Shown: positions 33,044-42,473 of the stretch, piece after piece
How positions within the stretch are numbered: the stretch's first letter is position 1
Layout: each line of letters starts with the position of its first letter
The notes under the pieces: generated by a model
Databases searched by the model: none
Told to the model about the DNA's origin: nothing
Seen by the model: only the letters and a program-made list of their open reading frames with translations
Source of the DNA: Steroidobacteraceae bacterium
GTDB lineage: Bacteria > Pseudomonadota > Gammaproteobacteria > Steroidobacterales > Steroidobacteraceae
Direction of reading: 5' to 3'
Length of the DNA: 64,000 nucleotides
NCBI GenBank assembly: GCA_025458905.1
Contig: JALORN010000006.1
Coordinates: 18,090 to 82,089, forward strand
Translations under genes and position numbers: made by a program

Positions 33044-34072
33044 ATGTCCGTCGTCTATCCCTTCTCCGCGATCGTCGCGCAGGACGAGATGAAGCTCGCC
33101 CTGGTGATCGCCGCGATCGACCCGAGCGTCGGCGGCGTCCTGGTGTTCGGCGACCGCGGCACCGGCAAGTCCACCACGGTGCGTGCGCTCGCGGCGCTGC
33201 TGCCACCGATGCGCGTGGTCGCCGACTGCGCCTATGGCTGCGACCCGGCGGCGCCCCTCGACCGGCGCTGCGAGGACTGCCGCAAGCGCGGCCCCGGCGC
33301 GGCGCCGAAGACGCGGACGGTGCCCGTGCCGGTCGTCGACCTGCCGCTCGGCGCGACCGAGGACCGCGTCGTCGGCGCGCTCGACCTGGAGCGCGCGCTC
33401 GCGCAGGGCGTGAAGGCGTTCGAGCCGGGACTGCTGGCGCGGGCGCACCGCGGCTTCCTCTACATCGACGAGGTCAACCTGCTCGAGGACCACCTGGTCG
33501 ACGTGCTGCTCGACGTGGCGGCATCCGGCGAGAACGTCGTCGAGCGCGAGGGGCTCAGCGTGCGCCACCCCGCGCGCTTCGTGCTGATCGGCAGCGGCAA
33601 TCCCGAGGAGGGCGAGCTGCGCCCGCAGCTGCTCGACCGCTTCGGCCTGTCGGTCGAGGTGCGCACGCCGACCGACCTCGCGACGCGCGTGCAGGTGGTG
33701 CGCCGGCGCGACGACTTCGAGCGCGACCCCGCGGCGTTCGTCGCCACCTGGGAGAAACAGGACGCCGCGCTGCGGCGCCGCATCGTGAAGGCGCGCGAGC
33801 GTCTCAAGGCCATCCCGGCCACCGACGCGACGCTCGAGCGCGCCGCGCAGCTGTGCCTGCAGCTCGGCACAGACGGGCTGCGCGGCGAGCTCACGCTGGT
33901 GCGCGCCGCGCGCGCCTTCGCCGCCTTCGAGGGCGACGCGCAGGTCACCGATGCGCACCTGAGGCGCGTCGCGCCGCCGGCGCTGCGCCATCGCCTGCGA
34001 CGCAACCCGCTCGAGGAAGCCGGCTCGTCGGTGCGCGTCGAGCGCGCGCTCGAGGCCTGCTTCGGCGCGTGA
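33044..34072 (+). CDS. bchI: Magnesium chelatase ATPase subunit I
   Basis: AAA+ motor subunit of Mg-chelatase, which inserts Mg2+ into protoporphyrin IX with BchD and BchH. The protein has 342 residues. Walker A is GDRGTGKS at residues 36-43 and Walker B is LYIDEVN around 139-145. SVRHPARFVLIGSGNPEEGE and RPQLLDRFGLSVEV are the sensor and Arg-finger regions typical of BchI. A four-Cys cluster (C62, C66, C76, C79) lies after the P-loop. The stop overlaps the bchD start by four bases (GTGA at 34069-34072). It is the first gene of bchI-bchD-bchO-DUF3422-crtI. Confidence 0.96.
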   Translation: MSVVYPFSAIVAQDEMKLALVIAAIDPSVGGVLVFGDRGTGKSTTVRALAALLPPMRVVADCAYGCDPAAPLDRRCEDCRKRGPGAAPKTRTVPVPVVDLPLGATEDRVVGALDLERALAQGVKAFEPGLLARAHRGFLYIDEVNLLEDHLVDVLLDVAASGENVVEREGLSVRHPARFVLIGSGNPEEGELRPQLLDRFGLSVEVRTPTDLATRVQVVRRRDDFERDPAAFVATWEKQDAALRRRIVKARERLKAIPATDATLERAAQLCLQLGTDGLRGELTLVRAARAFAAFEGDAQVTDAHLRRVAPPALRHRLRRNPLEEAGSSVRVERALEACFGA

Positions 34073-35916
34073 ACGCGGCCGTGCCCGTCCCGGCCGCCGC
34101 CGCGCTGCCGGCCGCCCTCGGCCGCTGGCTCGAGGCGGCGACCGCCGCCGCGCTGTTCGCGGTCGATCCCTGCGGCATCGGCGGCGTGGTGCTGCGCGGC
34201 GGGCCCGGGCCGCTGCGCGACGCCTGGCTCGAGGGCCTGCGTGCGCTGCTCGGGCCCGAGGCGCCGTGGCGCCGCGTGCCGGTGCAGGTCGCCGAAGGCC
34301 GGCTGCTCGGGGGTCTCGACCTCGCCGCGACGCTGGCCGCCGGTCGCCCGCTGGCCGAACGCGGGCTGCTCGCGGCGGCCGACGGCGGCGTCGCGGTGCT
34401 GGCGATGGCCGAGCGCCTGCCCACTGCCACGGCCGCATTGGTCTGCGCGGCGCTCGATCGCGGCGAGGTGGTCGTGGAGCGCGACGGCGTGCAGCTGCGG
34501 CATGCGGCACGTTTCGGCGTGGTCGCGCTCGACGAGGCGGTGAGCGAGGACGAGGTCATCCCGCCGGCGCTGCTCGACCGCCTGGCGCTGCGCATCGATC
34601 TCGGCGGGCTGCGCCTCGCGGAGCCGCCCGATCTCGGACTCGACGCCGCGGCGATCGCCGCGGCCCGCGGGCGGCTCCCGCGGATCGTGGCGGGTGACTC
34701 CGCGGTCGAGGCGCTGTGCGCGGCCTCGGTGGCCTTCGGCATCGACTCGCTGCGCGCCGCGCAGCTCGCGCTGCGCGTCGCCCGCGCGGCGGCCGCGCTG
34801 GCCGGGCGCGCGCGCGTCGCCGACGACGACGTGACGCTCGCGGCGCGTCTCGTGCTCGGTCCCCGTGCCACGCAGCTGCCGGCATCGCCCGAGGAGCCCG
34901 CGCCCCCCGAGGACGAGCCGCCCCCACCGCCACCCCCGCCGCCGGATGCCCCGGACGCCTCGCGCGACGATGCCGAGTCCCGGGCCGAGCAGCCGCTGGA
35001 GGATCGGGTGCTGGAGGCGGTGTCTGCGGCACTGCCCGCCGACCTGCTGGCGCTGCTCGCCGCCGGCCAGCCGCCGCGCGGCGGGGCGCGCTCCAGCGGG
35101 CGTTCGGGCGCGGCGCAGCGCGGCGATGCGCGCGGTCGCCCGGCAGGCGTGCGGCGCGGCGAGCTGCGGCCCGGTGCGCGGCTGTCGGTGATCGAGACGT
35201 TGCGTGCCGCGGCGCCCTGGCAGCCGCTGCGTCGCCGCGAACGTGCCCGCGGTTCCATTCCCGGAGTCCCCGCCTCCACGACCACGCGACGTCTGGAGGT
35301 GCGGCGCGACGACTTCCGCATCGCGCGCCATCGCCAGCGCACCCGCACCACCACGATCTTCGTCGTCGACGCTTCCGGCTCGCAGGCCCTCAATCGTCTC
35401 GGCGAGGCCAAGGGCGCGGTCGAGCTGCTGCTCGCCGAGTGCTACGTGCGTCGCGACCAGGTCGCGCTGCTCGCCTTCCGCGGCCGCGGCGCGGAGTTGC
35501 TGCTGCCGCCGACGCGCTCGCTGGTGCGTGCCAGGCGCAGCCTGGCGCAGCTGCCCGGCGGCGGTGGCACGCCGCTCGCGAGCGGCATCGATGCCGCCGC
35601 GACGCTCGCCGTGGCGGCACGCCGGCGCGGCGAGTCGCCGCTGGTGATCCTGCTGACCGATGGGCGCGCCAACGTCGCGCGGGACGGCGCGCCCGGGCGC
35701 CCCCTCGCCGAGCAGCACGCGCTCGAGGCGGCCCGCGCCTTCCGGGCCGAAGGCCTCGCCGCGATGCTGATCGACACCTCGCCGCGGCCGCAGGAGATCG
35801 CGGCCCGCGTCGCGCAGCAGCTCGGCGCGCGCTACCTGCCGCTGCCGCACGCCGACGCGGCCATGCTGTCGCGCGCGGTCCGGTCCGCCCTGCCGTCGGA
35901 TGCGGTGCGCGCATGA
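34069..35916 (+). CDS. bchD: Magnesium chelatase subunit D
   Basis: Scaffold subunit of Mg-chelatase that forms a two-tiered ring with BchI. The protein has 615 residues and starts at GTG 34069, coupled to bchI. The N-terminal AAA+-like domain keeps the BchI outline, but the P-loop position reads LRGGPGPLRD without the GKS/T, so it should not hydrolyse ATP. An acidic Pro-rich linker (about residues 280-310, a run of nine Pro) joins it to a C-terminal integrin-I/VWA domain. This has the MIDAS motif D434-A-S436-G-S438 and LLTDGRANVA. The bchO start overlaps its stop (ATGA). Confidence 0.95.
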   Translation: MNAAVPVPAAAALPAALGRWLEAATAAALFAVDPCGIGGVVLRGGPGPLRDAWLEGLRALLGPEAPWRRVPVQVAEGRLLGGLDLAATLAAGRPLAERGLLAAADGGVAVLAMAERLPTATAALVCAALDRGEVVVERDGVQLRHAARFGVVALDEAVSEDEVIPPALLDRLALRIDLGGLRLAEPPDLGLDAAAIAAARGRLPRIVAGDSAVEALCAASVAFGIDSLRAAQLALRVARAAAALAGRARVADDDVTLAARLVLGPRATQLPASPEEPAPPEDEPPPPPPPPPDAPDASRDDAESRAEQPLEDRVLEAVSAALPADLLALLAAGQPPRGGARSSGRSGAAQRGDARGRPAGVRRGELRPGARLSVIETLRAAAPWQPLRRRERARGSIPGVPASTTTRRLEVRRDDFRIARHRQRTRTTTIFVVDASGSQALNRLGEAKGAVELLLAECYVRRDQVALLAFRGRGAELLLPPTRSLVRARRSLAQLPGGGGTPLASGIDAAATLAVAARRRGESPLVILLTDGRANVARDGAPGRPLAEQHALEAARAFRAEGLAAMLIDTSPRPQEIAARVAQQLGARYLPLPHADAAMLSRAVRSALPSDAVRA

Positions 35917-36809
35917 GCCTGCGAGCACCCGACTGGCACGAGGACGGGCGCGACTGGCCGAACCGCGAGCACAGCCGCTTCGTCGAGGCCGCGGGGCTGC
36001 GCTGGCACGTGCAGGTCATGGGCACGGGACCGACGATGCTGCTGGTGCACGGCACCGGGGCCGCGACCCACTCCTGGCGCGACCTCGCGCCGCGCCTCGC
36101 GCGACGCTACACGGTCGTCGCGCCGGACCTGCCCGGCCACGGCTTCACCGCCGCGGCGCCCGAACGCCAGATGTCGATGCCCGGCATGGCGCAGGCGCTG
36201 CAGGCGCTGCTGCGCGCGCTCGCGCTCGTGCCCGAGTGGGTGGTGGGGCACTCGGCGGGCGCCGCGATCCTCGCCCGCGGTTGCCTCGACGAGGGCTGGC
36301 GTCCCCGCGGCTTCTTCAGCCTCAACGGCGCGCTGCTGCCGCTCGGTGGGCTGCGTCATCCGGGCATCGCGCCGTTCGCGCGCGCCTTCGTCACGGGCTC
36401 GCTGGTGCCGCGCCTGTTCGCCTGGCGCGCCGCCGACCCGGCCGTCACGGCGCGCATCCTCGGCGAGACCGGGTCGCGCCTCGAGCCGCGCGGCGTCGAG
36501 CTCTACCGCCGCCTCGCGAGCCGCCCGGCGCACGTGTCGGCCGCGCTGACGATGATGGCGATGTGGGATCCGCGGCCGCTGGCGCGCGACCTGCCGCGCC
36601 TCGCGGTCCCGCTGTGCCTGCTCGCGGGCGGCAGCGACGGCATGATCCCGGCGCGCGAGGCCGAGAAGGTGCGCGCGCTGGTGCCGGGCGCCGAGCTGCT
36701 GCCGCTGCCCGGGCTCGGTCACCTCGCCCACGAGGAAGCACCGGACCGCATCGCGGCGCTGCTCGCCGAGAGGGCGGTCGTTGCGGCGCCCGCGCCGATT
36801 CCGCCGTGA
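35913..36809 (+). CDS. bchO: Alpha/beta hydrolase BchO
   Basis: A 298-residue alpha/beta-hydrolase-fold protein routinely found beside bchD in purple bacteria. It probably aids magnesium chelation or porphyrin handling, but its exact reaction is unknown. Visible motifs are the oxyanion loop MLLVHGTGAATHSWRD, DLPGHGFT, the nucleophile elbow VGHSAGAA with Ser114, and LPGLGHLAHEE with the catalytic His. The N-terminal DWHEDGRDWPNREHSRFV is typical of BchO. Start ATG 35913 overlaps the bchD stop. A 46-bp gap then leads to a DUF3422 gene. Confidence 0.9.
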   Translation: MSLRAPDWHEDGRDWPNREHSRFVEAAGLRWHVQVMGTGPTMLLVHGTGAATHSWRDLAPRLARRYTVVAPDLPGHGFTAAAPERQMSMPGMAQALQALLRALALVPEWVVGHSAGAAILARGCLDEGWRPRGFFSLNGALLPLGGLRHPGIAPFARAFVTGSLVPRLFAWRAADPAVTARILGETGSRLEPRGVELYRRLASRPAHVSAALTMMAMWDPRPLARDLPRLAVPLCLLAGGSDGMIPAREAEKVRALVPGAELLPLPGLGHLAHEEAPDRIAALLAERAVVAAPAPIPP

Positions 36810-36855
36810 GCGACGGGCCTGTATCGTCCGGCCGGAAATTCGTGCGAGGAGTGTC

Positions 36856-38139
36856 GTGACGCTGCCAGCCGCCCACCCGATGCGCCTCGAGCTGAGCGAA
36901 GAGGTCCATGCGCGGCCGCCGCTACCGTTGGCGGTGCCCGCGCGCGTCAGCTGCCTGGCGCTGCTGTCGCCACCCGGCGCGCGCGCGGAGGAGTGGCAGT
37001 CGCTGCTGCGCCTCGCGGCCCGCTGCGGCGTCACGCTGCCCGAGGCGCCCGGCAGCCACTGCAGCGCCGACTTCGGCCGCTTCCGCCTCAAGTGGGAGCG
37101 CCACACCGAGTTCTCGCGCTACGTGTTCGTCGTCGAGGGTGCCGGCGAGCAGCCGTTCGCGAGCCCGGCGATCGACCAGGTGCCCGCCGACTGGGTGGCC
37201 GCGATCCCGGGCCAGCTGATCTTCGCCGCCCACTGCGAGCTCGTCCGTGGCGACGGCCCGCCGGACCATGACACCTTGTCCAGCCGCCATTTCGGCGGGC
37301 ACCCGCTGCTCGGCTCGGCCATCGGCGGCGGCGTCGCGCTGGCGTTCACCGACTTCCGCATCCGCGACGACGGCTACAGCCGCATCCTGGTCGTCGATCG
37401 CGGGATGACCCCCCAGCAGGCCGGTCGCGCCGTACAGTCACTGCTCGAGATCGATGCCTATCGCGTGCTCGCGCTGCTCGCCTTCCCGGTGGCACGCGAG
37501 CTGTCGCCGTCCCTCTACCGCAGCGAGCGCGAGCTCGCGGAGATCGCCAACGTGCTGGTGCAGGCCGACGTCGACAGCGAGCCGGTGCTACTGGAGCGCC
37601 TGACGCGCCTGCAGGCGCAGATCGAGGGCCGCGAGGCCGACAACCACTACCGCTTCGGCGCCGCCGTGGCCTACTACGAGATCGTGCAGCGGCGCATCGC
37701 GCAGCTGCGTGAGGAGCGCCTGCCGCCGCTGCAGACCTTCCAGGAGTTCACCGAGCGACGCCTCGGCCCGGCGATGAACACCTGCGCCGCCGTCAGCGCC
37801 CGCCTCGAGTCGCTGTCGCAACGCGTGTCGCGCGCCACGCAGCTGCTGTCCACCCGCATCGAGATCACCCGCGAACGCCAGAACCAGCAGCTGCTCGGGC
37901 AGATGAACCGTCGCGCCGAGATGCAGCTGCGCCTGCAGGGCACGGTCGAGGGCCTGTCGGTCGCGGCCGTCACCTACTACGTGGTGGGGCTGCTCAACTA
38001 CGCGGTCAAGGGCCTGCCGGCGCACGCCCTCGGCGTGGATCCCGGCGTCGCGACCGCGGTCGCGATCCCGCTGGTCGCGCTGCTGGTGTATCTCGGCGTG
38101 CGTCGCGTCCGTCACGCCGTCGCGGATGCCGCCCGGTGA
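36856..38139 (+). CDS. DUF3422 family membrane-anchored protein
   Basis: A 427-residue protein of the DUF3422 family, function unknown. The large N-terminal domain opens with LELSEEVHARPPLPLAVPAR and holds RFRLKWERHTEFSRYVFV. A long helical, partly coiled-coil stretch runs from about residue 230 to 350, and two C-terminal membrane helices (SVAAVTYYVVGLLNYAVKGL and VATAVAIPLVALLVYLGV) end the chain. The start is GTG 36856 with GAGGAG five bases upstream; an ATG at 36880 is an alternative. Its stop overlaps the crtI start by four bases, so it is translationally coupled to a carotenoid gene. Confidence 0.85.
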   Translation: MTLPAAHPMRLELSEEVHARPPLPLAVPARVSCLALLSPPGARAEEWQSLLRLAARCGVTLPEAPGSHCSADFGRFRLKWERHTEFSRYVFVVEGAGEQPFASPAIDQVPADWVAAIPGQLIFAAHCELVRGDGPPDHDTLSSRHFGGHPLLGSAIGGGVALAFTDFRIRDDGYSRILVVDRGMTPQQAGRAVQSLLEIDAYRVLALLAFPVARELSPSLYRSERELAEIANVLVQADVDSEPVLLERLTRLQAQIEGREADNHYRFGAAVAYYEIVQRRIAQLREERLPPLQTFQEFTERRLGPAMNTCAAVSARLESLSQRVSRATQLLSTRIEITRERQNQQLLGQMNRRAEMQLRLQGTVEGLSVAAVTYYVVGLLNYAVKGLPAHALGVDPGVATAVAIPLVALLVYLGVRRVRHAVADAAR

Positions 38140-39626
38140 GCGCGCCGCGCCACGCCGTCGTGATCGGCAGCGGCTTCGGCGGCCTCGCGGCCGCGGTGCG
38201 GCTCGGCGCCCGCGGCTACCGCGTCACGGTGCTCGAGAAGCTCGACGCGCCGGGCGGCCGGGCCTACGTGCACCGGCAGGACGGCTTCACTTTCGACGGC
38301 GGCCCGACCATCGTCACCGCACCCTACCTGCTCGACGAGCTGTGGGCGCTGTGCGGCCGGCGGCGTGCCGACGACGTCGAGCTGCGCGAGCTCGACCCGT
38401 TCTACCAGGTACGCTTCGACGACGGCGATACGTTCGACTATTCCGGCAACCTCGACGCGATCCGCGCGCAGATCGCGCGCGTCGAGCCGCGCGACGTGCC
38501 GGCGCTCGACCGCTTCCTGGCCGCCAGCCAGGAGATCTACGACATCGCCTTCGGCCAGTTCGCCGCCAAGCCGTTCCACCAGCTCGGCACCTTCGTGGGC
38601 GCGGCGCCGGACCTGGTGCGCCTCGGCGGCTACCGCTCGGTCCACGGCTTCGTCAGCCGCTACTTCCGCAACGAGAAGCTGCGCATCCTGTTCAGCTTCC
38701 ACCCGCTGCTGGTCGGCGGCAACCCGTTCACGACCACGTCCTTCTATTGCCTGATCTCGCACCTCGAGCGCACCTTCGGCGTGCACTGGGCGATGGGCGG
38801 CACCGGCGCGCTGATCCGCGGCCTCGCCGCGCTGGTGGCGGGGCAGGGCGGCACGCTGCGCTACGGCGCCGAGGTCGCGCAGATCACCACCGACGGGCGC
38901 CGCGCCACCGGCGTGCGGCTCGCCAGCGGCGAGACGCTCGCCGCGGACGTCGTCGTGTCGAACGCCGACGCGGCCTGGACCTACTCGAAGCTGCTGGGTT
39001 CGCACCCGCGGCGCCGCTGGACCGACCGCAAGCTCGCCCGCTCGCGCTATTCGATGAGCCTGTTCGTCTGGTACTTCGGCACCAACCGGCGCTACGACGC
39101 GGTGCGGCACCACACGATCATGATGGGCCCGCGCTACGAGGGCCTGGTCGACGACATCTTCACGAAGAAGCGGCTCGCGACCGACTTCAGCCTCTACCTG
39201 CACCGCCCGACGGCGACCGACCCGTCGCTCGCGCCGCCGGGCTGCGACACCTTCTACGTGCTCTCGCCCGTGCCGCACCTCGGCAGCGGCACCGACTGGC
39301 CGGCGCGCGCCGAGGGCTACCGCGCCTCGATCCAGCGCAAGCTCGAGGAGACCGTGCTGCCGGGGCTCGGCGAGTCGATCGTCACCTCGCGCATGATGAC
39401 CCCGCTCGACTTCCGCGAGCGCCTGCTGTCGGTCAACGGCGCGGCCTTCGCGCTCGAGCCCTGGCTGTTCCAGAGTGCCTGGTTCCGTCCGCACAACCTC
39501 AGCGAGGAGCTCGAGCGGCTCTACCTCGTGGGCGCCGGCACCCATCCCGGCGCGGGCATCCCCGGCGTGCTGTCGTCGGCGAAGATCCTGGACCAGATCG
39601 TGCCGGACCCGGGCGCGCTCGCCTGA
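38136..39626 (+). CDS. crtI: Phytoene desaturase
   Basis: FAD-dependent desaturase converting phytoene to neurosporene or lycopene. The 496-residue protein opens with the FAD motif VVIGSGFGGLAAAVRLGARG, then VLEKLDAPGGRAYVHRQDGF and FDGGPTIVTAPYLLDEL, the family-defining stretch. The C-terminal carotenoid dehydrogenase signature appears as LYLVGAGTHPGAGIPGVLSS. Start GTG 38136 overlaps the DUF3422 stop. It is the last gene of the bchI-crtI unit and converges on crtD across about 60 bp. Confidence 0.95.
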   Translation: MSAPRHAVVIGSGFGGLAAAVRLGARGYRVTVLEKLDAPGGRAYVHRQDGFTFDGGPTIVTAPYLLDELWALCGRRRADDVELRELDPFYQVRFDDGDTFDYSGNLDAIRAQIARVEPRDVPALDRFLAASQEIYDIAFGQFAAKPFHQLGTFVGAAPDLVRLGGYRSVHGFVSRYFRNEKLRILFSFHPLLVGGNPFTTTSFYCLISHLERTFGVHWAMGGTGALIRGLAALVAGQGGTLRYGAEVAQITTDGRRATGVRLASGETLAADVVVSNADAAWTYSKLLGSHPRRRWTDRKLARSRYSMSLFVWYFGTNRRYDAVRHHTIMMGPRYEGLVDDIFTKKRLATDFSLYLHRPTATDPSLAPPGCDTFYVLSPVPHLGSGTDWPARAEGYRASIQRKLEETVLPGLGESIVTSRMMTPLDFRERLLSVNGAAFALEPWLFQSAWFRPHNLSEELERLYLVGAGTHPGAGIPGVLSSAKILDQIVPDPGALA

Positions 39627-39687
39627 GCGCGTGCCCGCGGCCGCGCGCTGCGGCATCGGGCCGTCGCAGCGACCGCGCACCGCGGCG

Positions 39688-41223
39688 TCAGTTCGTCGCA
39701 GCGGCCGCGCGCGCGGCGCGACGCCACGCGCCGACCTCCTGCAGCAGCGCCGCCGCCGCCAGCCGGCCCGACATCGCCGCCATCGGGATGCCCGGCCCGG
39801 GGTGCACCGAGCCGCCGGCGAGGTACAGCCCGGGCACGCGGGTCGTCGAGCCGCTGCGCCGGAAGGTCGCGAACGGCCCGACGCTCGCGCGGCCGTACAG
39901 GGCGCCGCCGCTCGCCGGGAACAGCCGCTCGAACCCGGCGGGCGTGGTCGCGACGCCGTCGCGGCCGCCGCCCTCGACCTCCAGGCCGCAGGCGGCGAGC
40001 AACGCGAACGCGTCGCGACGCCGCGCCTCGGTCCAGCTCGCGTCGAAGGCCGCGCGGTCACCGTCCGGTGGCGCGTTGACCAGCACCAGCAGCCGCTCGC
40101 GCGCGCCGCTCGCGAGTGCCGTCGCGGCCGCGCCGCGATCCTGTGCGCAGACGTAGACCGTCGGCGCGTCGACGACGCCGCGCTCCTCGAAGATCGTGCG
40201 GAACTCGCGCGGGTAGTCCTCGGCGAAGAACACGTTGTGATGCTCGAGCGGGAAGCCGGCGGTGCGGGCGTGCACGCACCACGTGGTCGCCGACAGCGAC
40301 CGATCCCGCGGTGCCGTGCCGGGTGCCGCCGCACGCACCGCGCCGCCGAGCAGGCCCGCCGACAGCGCCGACACGTCGCCGTTGAAGACCACGGCATCCG
40401 CCGGCAACACCTCGCCATCCGCGAGCGTCACCCCGGACACGCGACCGCGTGCGACCTGCAGCGCCGCGACCTCCGCTCCATAGCGATAGCGCGCACCCCG
40501 CGACTCGCCGATGCGCTGCAGCGCATCGGCGACGCGGCGCATGCCGCCGCGCACCAGCCAGACGCCGTCCTGCTCGACGTGCGCCACCAGCATCAGCGTC
40601 GCCGGCGCCGTCAGCGGCGAGGAGCCGCAGTAGGTCGCGTAGCGCGCGAACAGCTGCCGCAGGCGAGGGTCGCGGAAATGCCGACCGAGCGCGGACCAGA
40701 GGCTGCGCATCGAGCCGAGGTTCCAGAGTTCGTCCAGGCGCCGCAGCCCGACCCGTCGCACGAGGCCGGGCAGCGACGGCCGCGGGCGGGCGATGAAGGT
40801 GTCCTGCAGCGTGCGATAGACCGCGGCGCTGCGGCGGCAGAAGTCGAGGTAGCCGCGCGCGTCGGCCGCGCCGGCGAACTCGCCGATCGCCTCGGCCGAG
40901 CGCGCCACGTCGGCGTACAGGTCGAGCCGTCCGCCGGCGCGCCATGCGTGCCGTGCGAGCACGGTGGCGGGCACCAGGTCGAGCTCGCGCTCGAGCGAGG
41001 TGCCCGCGGCATCGAGCAGCCCCTCGAACACCCAGCGCATCGTGAACACGGTCGGGCCGCCGTCGATCGCCGCGCCGTCGACCGGCACCTCGCGCATCTT
41101 GCCGCCCGGCGCGGCGGCACGCTCCAGCACCTGCACGTCCAGGCCGCGCGCGGCGAGCTCGAGCGCCGCGGCGAGGCCGCCGATGCCGGCGCCGACGACG
41201 ATGACGCGCGGAACGCGGGTCAC
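39688..41223 (-). CDS. crtD: Hydroxyneurosporene/methoxyneurosporene desaturase
   Basis: CrtI-related FAD desaturase that introduces the C3,4 double bond in the spheroidene and spirilloxanthin pathways. The 511-residue protein has the FAD motif VIVVGAGIGGLAAALELAAR, the CrtD-type stretch DGGPTVFTMRWVFEGLLDAAG, RYATYCGSSPLTAPATLMLV, and the C-terminal signature LYLAGGSVHPGPGIPMAAMSG. The likely start is GTG 41223; the longer in-frame N-terminus from 41343 is Ala/Pro-rich. It is divergent from crtB across 179 bp in which I see no PpsR-type operator. Confidence 0.92.
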   Translation of the reverse strand: MTRVPRVIVVGAGIGGLAAALELAARGLDVQVLERAAAPGGKMREVPVDGAAIDGGPTVFTMRWVFEGLLDAAGTSLERELDLVPATVLARHAWRAGGRLDLYADVARSAEAIGEFAGAADARGYLDFCRRSAAVYRTLQDTFIARPRPSLPGLVRRVGLRRLDELWNLGSMRSLWSALGRHFRDPRLRQLFARYATYCGSSPLTAPATLMLVAHVEQDGVWLVRGGMRRVADALQRIGESRGARYRYGAEVAALQVARGRVSGVTLADGEVLPADAVVFNGDVSALSAGLLGGAVRAAAPGTAPRDRSLSATTWCVHARTAGFPLEHHNVFFAEDYPREFRTIFEERGVVDAPTVYVCAQDRGAAATALASGARERLLVLVNAPPDGDRAAFDASWTEARRRDAFALLAACGLEVEGGGRDGVATTPAGFERLFPASGGALYGRASVGPFATFRRSGSTTRVPGLYLAGGSVHPGPGIPMAAMSGRLAAAALLQEVGAWRRAARAAAATN

Positions 41224-41402
41224 GGCGCTGCCTCGTCGGTGCGCGCTGCGCCCGCGCGCGCCGGGTTGCGGCCGCGCGTGCGCGGCGGCGGTGGTAGCGG
41301 CGGTCGAGGGCGATGCCGCGCCACCGGCCCGTGGTTGCGGCATGCCGTCGTCGAGGGGGCCCGGGTTGCCGTGCCGAGAAAGGCGGGCGTAAGCTCGCCG
41401 CG

Positions 41403-42473
41403 ATGTCGACGTTCACCGAAACCGACGCCGCGCTCGCCAGCGTCGAAGACCTGGCCACCTGTCGCGAGGCGATCCGCACCGGCTCGCGCACCTTCCACGC
41501 CGCCTCGCTGATCCTGCCGTCGCGCGTGCGCGAGCCGGCGCTGTCGCTGTATGCGTTCTGCCGCGCCGCCGACGACGCGATCGACGAGTCCGGCGAGCCC
41601 GCTGCGGCGCTGGCCATGCTGCGCAGCCGGCTCGCCGGCGCCTACCAGCGGCGCCCCGCTGCGATCGCCGAGGATCGCGCGCTGGCCGACGTGGTCGCGC
41701 GCTTCGCGATCCCGCGCGAGGTGCCCGAGGCCTTGCTGGAGGGCTTCGCCTGGGACGCCGAGCGGCGCCGCTATGCCGACCTGTCGGGCGTGCTCGCCTA
41801 CGCCGCGCGGGTCGCGGGCACGGTGGGCGTGATGATGGCCCTGCTGATGGGCGCGCGCTCCGCCGCGGCGCTGGCACGCGCGGCCGATCTCGGCGCCGCC
41901 ATGCAGCTGTCGAACATCGCACGCGACGTCGGCGAGGACGCGCGCGCCGGCCGCCTCTACCTGCCGCTCGACTGGCTGCGCGCCGCCGGCATCGAGCCGG
42001 AGGCGTTCCTCGCACGGCCGGTGTTCAGCCCGGCGCTCGGCGCCGTCGTCGATCGCCTGCTCGAGGCCGCCGAGGGACTCTATGCGCGCGCCGCTTCCGG
42101 TGTCGCGGCGTTGCCGCCGGAGTGCCGGCCGGCGATCCACGCCGCGCGCCTGATGTACGCGGAGATCGGCCGCGAGGTCGCGCGGCGCGGCAACGATTCG
42201 GTCAGCAGCCGCGCGGTGGTGCCGGCTGCACGCAAGGCGCTGCTGCTCGCGCGGGCGCTGTCCGCGGCGACCCGGCGCGATGCCCTGCCGGCGCTGGCGC
42301 CCCTGCCCGAGACGCGATTCCTCGTCGATGCCGTCGTGGCCGGCGACGCCCGCACCGGGTTCGCCGCCAGCGCGGTGCCGGGCGGCCGGCTCGGCGTGCG
42401 GGAGCAGATCCTCTGGACGCTCGAGCTGTTCGAGCGCCTGGAGCGCCGCCAGCGCCTCGCCCAGCAGGGCTGA
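41403..42473 (+). CDS. crtB: Phytoene synthase
   Basis: Condenses two geranylgeranyl diphosphates to phytoene, the entry into carotenoids. The 356-residue protein has the two Asp-rich Mg-diphosphate motifs, DDAIDE in the first domain and IARDVGEDARAGRLYLP in the second, plus SRTFHAASLILP and YAFCRAADDA. Start ATG 41403 is preferred over 41313, whose extra 30 residues are unlike the family. The stop codon overlaps the ATG of a 59-residue membrane protein (TGATG), so both are made together. Confidence 0.94.
   Translation: MSTFTETDAALASVEDLATCREAIRTGSRTFHAASLILPSRVREPALSLYAFCRAADDAIDESGEPAAALAMLRSRLAGAYQRRPAAIAEDRALADVVARFAIPREVPEALLEGFAWDAERRRYADLSGVLAYAARVAGTVGVMMALLMGARSAAALARAADLGAAMQLSNIARDVGEDARAGRLYLPLDWLRAAGIEPEAFLARPVFSPALGAVVDRLLEAAEGLYARAASGVAALPPECRPAIHAARLMYAEIGREVARRGNDSVSSRAVVPAARKALLLARALSAATRRDALPALAPLPETRFLVDAVVAGDARTGFAASAVPGGRLGVREQILWTLELFERLERRQRLAQQG

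Noticed and set aside
39646..39671. Weak hairpin between convergent crtI and crtD as terminator
   Set aside because: There are only seven paired bases, a 12-base loop and no U-tract; this is expected by chance in DNA this GC-rich.
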